Below are positions 14,544 through 20,360 of a stretch of 20,907 nucleotides of DNA, in pieces; the first letter of the stretch is position 1, and each line of letters begins with the position of its first letter. The notes below the pieces were generated by a model that had not been told where the DNA came from, searched no databases, and was given only the letters and a program-made list of their open reading frames with translations. Source of the stretch: Candidatus Competibacteraceae bacterium (GTDB taxonomy: Bacteria > Pseudomonadota > Gammaproteobacteria > Competibacterales > Competibacteraceae); contig DPWB01000359.1 of NCBI GenBank assembly GCA_003527885.1, positions 952-21,858 of the forward strand. Reading direction: 5' to 3'. A program made the translations under genes and the position numbers.

Positions 14544-15740
14544 ATGGCCATCCAACCGCTTGCCATCACCGCTTGTACCGCGACCAACGCGCTCGGTCGC
14601 GGTCTTTCCGCTTCGCTGGCGGCGTTGCGGCGCGGTGAAAGCGGGTTGCGGCCGTGCGATTTTGAGGATGCCGCGCTGGCGACCTGGATCGGGCGGGTGG
14701 CCGGTCTGGAGGACGAGCCGCTGCGCGATGAATTCGCGGCGTTCGACTGCCGCAACAACCGCTTGGCGCGACTGGGGCTGGAGCAGGACGGCTTTGCGGC
14801 GGCGGTGGCGGCGGCGCGGGCGCGCTACGGCGCCGACCGGATCGGCGTGTTCGTCGGCACCAGCACCTCCGGCATCGGCGCCACCGAACAGGCTTACCGC
14901 CAGCGCGATCCGATCACCGGCGCACTGCCGGCGAGCTTCGATTACCGGCATACCCATAACGTGTTCTCGGTCGCGGATTTCACCCGGCGCTGGCTGGAGT
15001 TGGCCGGCGTGGCGTGGGCGATCTCCACCGCCTGTTCCTCCAGCGCCAAGGCGTTTGCGTCCGCTTGGCGGCAGATGAAAGCCGGATTTTGCGACGCCGC
15101 CGTGGTCGGCGGCGTGGATAGCCTGTGCCTGACGACCTTGTATGGTTTCAATGCCTTGGGTCTGGCTTCCCCGCAGCCTTGCCGGCCGTGGGACCGCGAG
15201 CGCGACGGCCTGAGCGTCGGTGAGGCGGCGGGGTTTGCGCTGCTGGAATGGGCCGAGCCCGAAGACGGGCGGGTGCGGCTGCTGGGCTACGGCGAGAGCA
15301 GCGACGCCTATCACATGACCGCCGCCCACCCCGAAGGCGCGGGCGCGGCGCTGGCGATGCGGCAGGCGCTGGAGCGAGCGGACATCGCGCCCGGACAGGT
15401 GGATTACATCAACCTGCACGGCACCGCCACGCCATCGAACGACGCCGCCGAAGACCGGGCGGTGCTGCGGGTATTCGGCGCGGCAACGCCGTGCAGTTCC
15501 ACCAAGGGCTGGACCGGGCATACCTTGGGTGCGGCGGGCATTACCGAAGCCGTTTTTGTGTCCCTTTGTCTGGAGCATGGTTTGATTCCCGGCACGCTCA
15601 ACACCCGCCAGCGCGATCCAGAATTGGGCGTGGGGGTGGTGTTGGAGAACCGGGAAAGGCCCTTGCGGCTAGCGCTCAGCAACTCCTTCGGTTTCGGCGG
15701 CACCAATTGCAGCCTGCTGCTCGGACGGGGCGGCGCATGA
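14544..15740 (+). CDS. Beta-ketoacyl-ACP synthase (complete KS, FabF-like)
   Basis: 398-residue ketosynthase with an intact Cys-His-His triad: C164 in STACSSSAKAF, H292 in NLHGTATPSND and H326 in KGWTGHTLGAAG. The final SNSFGFGGTNCSLLLG is the typical KS C-terminus. It is the only KS in the window able to catalyse decarboxylative Claisen condensation, extending the aryl starter with malonyl-ACP units; the ApeO-type role is inferred from neighbours. The starting ATG lies 3 nt after the MMPL gene with only a weak Shine-Dalgarno. It overlaps the second short KS-like gene by 4 nt (ATGA at 15737-15740), so the two are likely made in equal amounts, consistent with a KS/CLF heterodimer. Confidence 0.93.
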   Translation: MAIQPLAITACTATNALGRGLSASLAALRRGESGLRPCDFEDAALATWIGRVAGLEDEPLRDEFAAFDCRNNRLARLGLEQDGFAAAVAAARARYGADRIGVFVGTSTSGIGATEQAYRQRDPITGALPASFDYRHTHNVFSVADFTRRWLELAGVAWAISTACSSSAKAFASAWRQMKAGFCDAAVVGGVDSLCLTTLYGFNALGLASPQPCRPWDRERDGLSVGEAAGFALLEWAEPEDGRVRLLGYGESSDAYHMTAAHPEGAGAALAMRQALERADIAPGQVDYINLHGTATPSNDAAEDRAVLRVFGAATPCSSTKGWTGHTLGAAGITEAVFVSLCLEHGLIPGTLNTRQRDPELGVGVVLENRERPLRLALSNSFGFGGTNCSLLLGRGGA

Positions 15741-16555
15741 AGTCGCTCGCCGTCGAAAGCGTGGGTCTGGTCGCGCCAGGGCTGACGGGTTGGGCCGCCA
15801 GCCGGGAAGTATTGGCCGGCTGGCGGCCTTACCGGCCCGAACCGCTGCCGGCGCTTTCCGCCGCGTTGCTGCCGGCCAACGAACGGCGGCGCGTCACCGC
15901 CACCATCAAGCTGGCGCTCCAGGCCGCGCAAGAAGCGATGACGCAAGCGCCGGTATTCAATCCTGATCGTGCTCCCGGAGCGCGGGGCGAGGCGGTGCGA
16001 ACGGTGTTTGCCTCCTCCGGCGGCGACAGCGAGGTGCTGGATAAAATCTGCACGGCGCTGACCCAACCCGACCGTCCGGTTTCGCCGGTGCATTTTCATC
16101 AGTCGGTGCACAACACCCCGTCCGGTTATTGGTCCATCGCCACCGGCTGCACCGAACCTTCGTCGAGCCTGTCCGCCTACGACGGCAGCTTCGGCGGCGG
16201 TTTGCTGGAAGCGGCGGCGCTGGCCTGGGCGGAAGCGGCGCGGGTGCTGCTGGTCGCCTACGATTTACCGCTGCCGTTCCCGCTGTCGGGACGGCGCGCG
16301 ATCGTCGCGCCATTCGCGGTGGCGTTGCTGTTGAATCCGGCTTCGACTCGCCGAGGGCTGGCGACGCTGCGGCTGACGCCGGTCGCGGATCAAGCGGCGG
16401 ATCGGTTGGAGGATGCCGCGCTGGAAACGTTACGGGCGGCCAATCCCGCCGCGCGCGCTTTACCCTTGCTGTGCGCCATCGCCCGACAGGCCACGGGGTC
16501 GGTCGTGTTGGCGGAAAGTGGCGTCCGCCTGCGCGTGGAGGTCGAGCCGGGATGA
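15737..16555 (+). CDS. Short beta-ketoacyl synthase-like protein, chain-length-factor type (copy 2)
   Basis: 272-residue paralogue of the protein at 10396-11187. Shared order of blocks: LxxxGLVAPGL near the N-terminus, VHFHQSVHNTPSGYWSIATG (118-137) corresponding to the FNHSTHNAPLGYWSIASG of copy 1, SAYDGSFGGGLLEA at the nucleophile-elbow position, VLLVAYD, and an AANPAARALPLL block near the C-terminus matching ANPAARGLPLL. By eye alignment tyrosine 148 occupies the position of the KS cysteine, so it should not condense alone. The frame is open upstream to 15248, but ATG 15737 is chosen because it makes the ATGA overlap with the KS gene and because the family-type N-terminus starts there. It overlaps the ketoreductase gene by 4 nt. 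Chain-length or priming role is inferred. Confidence 0.82.
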   Translation: MKSLAVESVGLVAPGLTGWAASREVLAGWRPYRPEPLPALSAALLPANERRRVTATIKLALQAAQEAMTQAPVFNPDRAPGARGEAVRTVFASSGGDSEVLDKICTALTQPDRPVSPVHFHQSVHNTPSGYWSIATGCTEPSSSLSAYDGSFGGGLLEAAALAWAEAARVLLVAYDLPLPFPLSGRRAIVAPFAVALLLNPASTRRGLATLRLTPVADQAADRLEDAALETLRAANPAARALPLLCAIARQATGSVVLAESGVRLRVEVEPG

Positions 16556-17271
16556 GGCGAGCCTTGGTGACCGGCGGCAGCGGCGATATCGGTCGCGCCA
16601 TCTGTCAGCGGTTGGCGGCCGACGGCCTGCATGTCATCGTTCACGCCTTCCGGCACCCCGAACGGGCGACGGAGGTCGCCGCCGCCATTCAAGCGGCGGG
16701 CGGGTCGGCGGACACCGTCACTTTCGATGTCGCCGACGAAGAGGCGGTGCGTCGCAGTCTGAATGGGTGCCTCGAAACCGGGCCGATTCAGGTGGTGGTC
16801 AACAATGCCGGTTTACACGATGATGTGCCGCTGGCCGGTATGTCGTCGGCGCGCTGGCATCGGGTGATCGGTGTCTGCCTGCACGGCTTTTTCAACGTCA
16901 CCCAACCGCTGCTGTTGCCGATGATCGGCGCCCGCTGGGGGCGCATCATCAACATCTCCTCGCTGGCGGGGGTGACCGGCAATCGCGGCCAGACCAACTA
17001 CGCCGCCGCCAAGGCCGGATTGCACGGCGCGACCAAGGCGCTGGCGCTGGAACTGGCCTCGCGCGGCATCACGGTCAACGCCGTCGCGCCGGGCATCATC
17101 GCCGGGCAGGCCAGCGACGCGGTTTTCGACGCCGCCGCCATCAAGCGGCTGGTCCCGGCGCAACGGGCCGGCACGCCCGCCGAAGTGGCCGCGTTGGTCG
17201 GTTTCCTGGCCTCCGACGCGGCGGCTTATCTGACCGGGCAAATCATCGGTCTCAACGGCGGCGTGGTCTGA
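16552..17271 (+). CDS. 3-oxoacyl-ACP reductase (FabG-like SDR; ApeQ-like role)
   Basis: 239-residue classical short-chain dehydrogenase. NAD(P)-binding motif TGGSGDIGRA (7-16), NNAG (84-87) and the catalytic Ser (in NISSLAG, 134-140), Tyr150 and Lys154 (YAAAK) are all present, and the C-terminal TGQIIGLNGGVV is FabG-like. It would reduce the 3-keto group after each condensation, before dehydration by the hotdog enzymes. ATG 16552 in an ATGA overlap with the preceding CLF-type gene. Cluster-specific rather than housekeeping fabG, since the fabD/acpP/fabF neighbours are absent and it is embedded in the pigment operon. Confidence 0.92.
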   Translation: MRRALVTGGSGDIGRAICQRLAADGLHVIVHAFRHPERATEVAAAIQAAGGSADTVTFDVADEEAVRRSLNGCLETGPIQVVVNNAGLHDDVPLAGMSSARWHRVIGVCLHGFFNVTQPLLLPMIGARWGRIINISSLAGVTGNRGQTNYAAAKAGLHGATKALALELASRGITVNAVAPGIIAGQASDAVFDAAAIKRLVPAQRAGTPAEVAALVGFLASDAAAYLTGQIIGLNGGVV

Positions 17272-17277
17272 GCGGCC

Positions 17278-18060
17278 ATGCCGGTCGCCGTGCTGATTCC
17301 CGCCTACAACGAAGCCGCCACCATCGCCGAAATCGTCGGCCGCGCCCGCCGGCAGGTTGATCGGGTGATCGTGGTCGATGACGGTTCCCGCGACGAGACC
17401 GCCGCGCGGGCCGAAGCGGCGGGCGCGGTCGTGTTGCGTCAAGCGGACAATCAGGGCAAGGGGGCCGGGCTGTGGCGCGGGATGCGCCACGCGCTGGAGC
17501 AGGGCGCGACCGCCGTCATCACCCTGGATGCGGACGGCCAGCACCACCCCGAGGATATTCCCAAGCTGCTGGTGGCGCACCGGCGTTGTCCCGGCCGGCT
17601 GATCGTCGCCGCGCGGCTGAGCCATCGCGACCGCGCCCCCGGCGTGCGGCGCTTCGCCAACGGTATGGCCGATTTCTGGGTGTCCTGGGCGGCCGGCTAT
17701 CCGTTGCGCGACACCCAATCCGGCTTTCGGTTGTATCCCGCAGAATTTTTGCGTCAGGCCAGCCCCCCCGAGCCGGGCCGACGCGGCTTCGTCTACGAAA
17801 GCTCCCTGTTGATCCAGGCCGCCCGCTGCGGCTGCTATCCGGCGGCGGTGGCCATCGAAACGCTCTACTTGGCGCAAGGTCGTCCCAGCCACTACCGGCC
17901 GTGGCGGGATACCTCGCGCATCATCGAGCTGGTGGCGGGTTCATTGATCAAACGGGGGATGTATCCGTCGGGCTTGCTGCGTTCTCTCCGGCTGCTACCA
18001 TTAGCGGTGAATCCTGATGAAGTTTTGATAAAACAGCACGATAGTGAGAACAAGCCATGA
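17278..18060 (+). CDS. Family 2 glycosyltransferase (DPM1-like)
   Basis: 260-residue GT-A fold glycosyltransferase. Motifs: LIPAYNEAATI (6-16), VDDGS (33-37) for nucleotide binding and DADGQH (84-89) holding the metal-binding aspartates; NQGKGAGLWRGM (58-69) is typical of dolichyl/undecaprenyl-phosphate-sugar synthase relatives. No multi-pass membrane tail, so soluble or peripherally bound. It may add a sugar to the aryl-polyene lipid or prepare a polyprenyl-linked sugar; donor and acceptor are unknown. Start ATG 17278, 6 nt after the ketoreductase stop. It overlaps the following lipoprotein gene by 4 nt (ATGA at 18057-18060). Confidence 0.88.
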   Translation: MPVAVLIPAYNEAATIAEIVGRARRQVDRVIVVDDGSRDETAARAEAAGAVVLRQADNQGKGAGLWRGMRHALEQGATAVITLDADGQHHPEDIPKLLVAHRRCPGRLIVAARLSHRDRAPGVRRFANGMADFWVSWAAGYPLRDTQSGFRLYPAEFLRQASPPEPGRRGFVYESSLLIQAARCGCYPAAVAIETLYLAQGRPSHYRPWRDTSRIIELVAGSLIKRGMYPSGLLRSLRLLPLAVNPDEVLIKQHDSENKP

Positions 18061-18446
18061 AAATAAAACTGTTGTTTCCCGTGGTTGTCATGCTGGCGAT
18101 GGCCGTGGTCGGTTGCCGGAATAATCCCGTTTACACCGTTTCGGGTGCGCCGGTAACCACCAGCACGCGGAATTATGGAATGGGGGATGTGCGAGGCGCT
18201 ATTTTGCGGGCGGGGGCTTCGCTGGGCTGGCAGATGAATGCGGTCAGGCCCGGACTGATCGTGGCGACGCTGCGGGTGCGGGAGCATATGGCGAAAGTGG
18301 AAATTCCCTACGACCGACACACCTACAGTATTCACTATCGAGACAGCGACAACCTCGACTACGATGGGGCCAACATCCACAGCAACTACAACGGCTGGAT
18401 TCAAAATCTGAGCCGGGAGATCAACACGCAGCTCAGCCGCTTGTAA
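18057..18446 (+). CDS. Small predicted lipoprotein
   Basis: 129-residue protein with a lipoprotein signal peptide: positive KIK, hydrophobic core LLFPVVVMLAMAV and lipobox VVGC with C20 as the lipidated cysteine; residues after it (RNN) do not include the aspartate inner-membrane retention signal at +2, so outer-membrane location is predicted. The mature part (AILRAGASLGWQMNAVRPGLIVATLRVREHMAKVEIPYDRHTYSIHYRDSDNLDYDG, then NYNGWIQNLSREI) resembles a widespread family of small proteobacterial lipoproteins of unknown function. Translationally coupled to the glycosyltransferase by a 4-nt overlap, so it likely belongs to the pigment operon and may be part of the outer-membrane attachment step; this is inference. 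Confidence 0.78.
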   Translation: MKIKLLFPVVVMLAMAVVGCRNNPVYTVSGAPVTTSTRNYGMGDVRGAILRAGASLGWQMNAVRPGLIVATLRVREHMAKVEIPYDRHTYSIHYRDSDNLDYDGANIHSNYNGWIQNLSREINTQLSRL

Positions 18447-18458
18447 GCTTTATTGGCA

Positions 18459-19625
18459 ATGGCTGGCTGGAGGCTATTCAACCCCTGCCGAACGCCCGTT
18501 CCGGTGGCCTTGCTCGATGGGTCGTGGCTGCGGCGGGCGTGGAGCGGCATCGATCCCGCGCAAGTCTGGGATTGTCACGTCCATCTGGCCGGCTTGGGCG
18601 ACGGCGGCAGCGGCATCGAAGTCGGGCCGCAGCTGTCGTCGCTGCGCCATCCCCTGCATTACGCGCAACGGCTGTTCTACCTGAACGCCAGTTGCGCGCA
18701 TAACGCGCCGGGTCGGGTCGATGCGAGCTACGCCGCCCGCTTGCTGAACCAATGCGACGCCATGCCCGCCGGTTTCAAAGTGCTACTGTTCGCGTTCGAG
18801 CGCTTTTATGGCGAGGCCGGCCAAGCGCACGAGGAGCGCACGGCCTTCCACATTCCCAACGGCTGGGCGGCCCGGTTGGCGGAGACTTTTCCGGCCCGCT
18901 TCGAGTGGGCGGCGTCCATCCACCCCTATCGGGTTGATGCCGTTGACGCATTACAGGCGGCGGTGGCGCGCGGGGCGCGAGCGCTCAAGTGGCTGCCGGC
19001 GGCGATGGGCATGGACCCGGCCTCGGCGCGTTGTGACGCCTTTTATCGGGCGCTGGCCGCGCGCCGCTTGCCGCTGATCGTCCATTGCGGCGAGGAAAAG
19101 GCCGTGCGCGGCGGCGCTACCGAGCATTTGGGGAATCCTTTGCGGTTGCGGCGGGCGCTGGACGCCGGAGTTCGGGTCATCGTTGCCCACTGCGCGTCAC
19201 TGGGCAAGGATGTCGATTTGGACCAGGGCGAGCACGGCCCACGCCGGCCCAGTTTTGAATTGTTTTTGCGGCTTTTCGCTGAGCCGCGAGCCGACGGTCG
19301 GCTGTACGGAGACATTTCCGCGATCGCGCAGCGCAACCGCAGGCCGGAAGTGATTCGCACGCTGCTGGAGCGGGGCGATCTGCATGATCGGTTGTTGCAA
19401 GGCTCCGATTATCCGTTGCCCGGTGTCCTGCCGTTGACCTCACCCGCGGCGCTCGCCCGCGCCGGTTTGCTGCCGGCCGATGCTGTCTCTGAACTGATTG
19501 CATTGCGCGAGCACAATTCTTTGTTGTTCGACTTTGTTTTGAAGCGGCTGCTATCCTGGCAAGGGCGCGCTTTTCAAGTTTCGGTATTCCATACCCGACG
19601 CTTTTTCGAGATGGCGGAAATGTGA
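18459..19625 (+). CDS. Amidohydrolase-2 family metal-dependent hydrolase
   Basis: 388-residue predicted TIM-barrel hydrolase of the amidohydrolase superfamily. Metal and catalytic positions typical of the family: DCHVH (38-42, His40/His42), KWLPAAMGMDP (K177), HCGEE (H209), AHCAS (H244) and GSDYP (D317). These fit an ACMSD-like/amidohydrolase_2 site binding one divalent metal; substrate is unknown and could be an aromatic carboxylate or lactone. A start at TTG 18453 is possible, but ATG 18459 is preferred; neither has a clear Shine-Dalgarno. It follows the lipoprotein gene by 12 nt, so it may be read through from the pigment operon, but whether it belongs functionally is unproven. The C-terminal ~50 residues extend beyond the barrel. 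Confidence 0.82.
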   Translation: MAGWRLFNPCRTPVPVALLDGSWLRRAWSGIDPAQVWDCHVHLAGLGDGGSGIEVGPQLSSLRHPLHYAQRLFYLNASCAHNAPGRVDASYAARLLNQCDAMPAGFKVLLFAFERFYGEAGQAHEERTAFHIPNGWAARLAETFPARFEWAASIHPYRVDAVDALQAAVARGARALKWLPAAMGMDPASARCDAFYRALAARRLPLIVHCGEEKAVRGGATEHLGNPLRLRRALDAGVRVIVAHCASLGKDVDLDQGEHGPRRPSFELFLRLFAEPRADGRLYGDISAIAQRNRRPEVIRTLLERGDLHDRLLQGSDYPLPGVLPLTSPAALARAGLLPADAVSELIALREHNSLLFDFVLKRLLSWQGRAFQVSVFHTRRFFEMAEM

Positions 19626-19649
19626 AGGCGGGCTGAATACTGCCTCAAG

Positions 19650-19683
19650 GCTATTGTTTCATTTTTGGCCTATAGCTTTTTTT
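19650..19683 (+). terminator. Weak intrinsic terminator candidate after the amidohydrolase gene
   Basis: A 5-bp stem (GCTAT 19650-19654 with ATAGC 19672-19676) with a 17-nt loop is followed directly by seven T (19677-19683). The long loop and short stem make it weak, but the position 25 nt after the stop and the T-run fit the end of the long plus-strand unit. Confidence 0.35.
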
Positions 19684-19753
19684 ATGCCCGTATGCATCAA
19701 GTCATCCAGGAACGGCTTCGGATGTGTGGGTCTTTAGCATCTGCTATTAGTGA

Positions 19754-19827
19754 TGTGTTATTTTAACATATTGATATGAAAGTAAATTTAGGAATAAAAT
19801 TCATTTGAGGTGTAAAATAACACACCT
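19754..19827. repeat. AT-rich inverted repeat in the gap before the cassette region
   Basis: A perfect 12-bp inverted repeat (TGTGTTATTTTA at 19754-19765 and TAAAATAACACA at 19813-19824) is separated by 47 bp. The left arm also contains a smaller dyad TGTTA-TTT-TAACA (19756-19768). The right arm overlaps a compact hairpin (AGGTGT 19808-19813 with ACACCT 19822-19827) followed by TTTT, which could act as a terminator. The rest of 19626-19847 is low in GC and contains no gene that I can support. It may be a remnant attI-like region, a small element or a regulatory site. Confidence 0.5.
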
Positions 19828-19847
19828 TTTAGGGGGTCTAATCAATA

Positions 19848-19854
19848 GTTGGGC
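19848..19854 (+). other. Integron-type core recombination site (GTTRRRY) at the left cassette boundary
   Basis: GTTGGGC at 19848-19854 matches the GTTRRRY consensus cut by integron integrases. It sits exactly where composition switches from AT-rich to GC-rich and 509 bp before the R' core of the attC at 20262-20357, so it would be the left junction of the first cassette. No paired RYYYAAC core is present 60-140 bp upstream, so it looks like an attI or secondary site rather than a complete attC. A 7-mer of this degeneracy can also occur by chance. Confidence 0.4.
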
Positions 19855-20355
19855 TTCTTACCCCACGCGCTTGGGGCTTCCTTCATTGGCTTCGGTATGA
19901 GGGGTTTCCGCTCTGCCTCCGCTTTCCGCTTGTCCCCGGTTTACCGTCTTTTGAGCGCCTGTTCCTTCGTTTCTTCTTCTCGCTGCTCCCTGGTGCGCAG
20001 CGGGGCCGTACGCCGGGCGTGGTCTGCTCCGTTTCAGGCTTGGTCTCGTTGCCCACGGCTCGCGCTAGTTTTGGGGTCTCCCTCGTTACGCCTGCCCGCT
20101 GCGTCAGTGGCTTCGTTGGTTTCCCGTTGGGGTCGACTTCTACACGCTTTGCCGCCAAACCCACTTCGTCTTTTCGGTCGGCCTACACTCCGCTTTACAG
20201 GCGTATCGCCATCACTGACTTTTATATGGATGCTGGTGCTGGCTCTCTTGTCCGGGCGTTTGCCCAACCCATCGGTGGAGGGGACGGCCTGCGAGCTGCG
20301 CTTGCAGGTGCCCTGTCCGCTTCGCGGCCAAGCCGCCCCTCACCTCAGACGTTAG
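19849..20355 (+). CDS. Doubtful cassette ORF, hypothetical protein
   Basis: An open frame of up to 168 codons runs from the core site to inside the attC; a more plausible ATG lies at 19897 (152 residues). The product is rich in Ser, Arg, Leu and Pro with no recognisable domain, and its last ~28 residues (NPSVEGTACELRLQV onward) are simply the translation of the attC, a common feature of over-called integron cassette ORFs. No Shine-Dalgarno is evident at either start. A minus-strand frame at 19883-20164 is equally unconvincing. This stretch may be a non-coding or decayed cassette; it is listed because it is the only frame that spans the cassette in the expected orientation. Confidence 0.25.
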   Translation: MGFLPHALGASFIGFGMRGFRSASAFRLSPVYRLLSACSFVSSSRCSLVRSGAVRRAWSAPFQAWSRCPRLALVLGSPSLRLPAASVASLVSRWGRLLHALPPNPLRLFGRPTLRFTGVSPSLTFIWMLVLALLSGRLPNPSVEGTACELRLQVPCPLRGQAAPHLRR

Positions 20356-20357
20356 GT
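20262..20357 (+). other. attC: Integron cassette attachment site (attC)
   Basis: A 96-bp element bounded by R'' core GCCCAAC (20262-20268, RYYYAAC) and R' core GTTAGGT (20351-20357, GTTRRRY), whose outer bases are complementary. Inside, GGTGGAGGGG on the left pairs with CCCCTCACC on the right with one unpaired G, the extrahelical base that sets strand choice by the integrase, and an adjacent GGC/GCC pair extends the stem. Length and organisation match folded attC sites. Orientation means the upstream segment (19849-20350) is the cassette body and the next cassette starts at R'. Confidence 0.85.
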
Positions 20358-20360
20358 GTC

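Noticed and set aside
13896..15578. 560-codon minus-strand open frame
   Set aside because: Antisense to the MMPL and ketosynthase genes, with Gln/Arg/Gly-rich low-complexity product; the plus-strand genes have clear catalytic motifs.
16813..17892. 359-codon minus-strand open frame
   Set aside because: Antisense shadow of the ketoreductase and glycosyltransferase genes, no recognisable domain.
3272..18446. Thioesterase or phosphopantetheinyl transferase within the cluster
   Set aside because: Looked for because related pathways use them; no frame shows the motifs, and the hotdog proteins fit dehydratases better.
19883..20164. Minus-strand 93-codon frame in the first cassette
   Set aside because: Lys/Arg/Pro-rich low complexity, opposite to the usual cassette orientation, no ribosome binding site.
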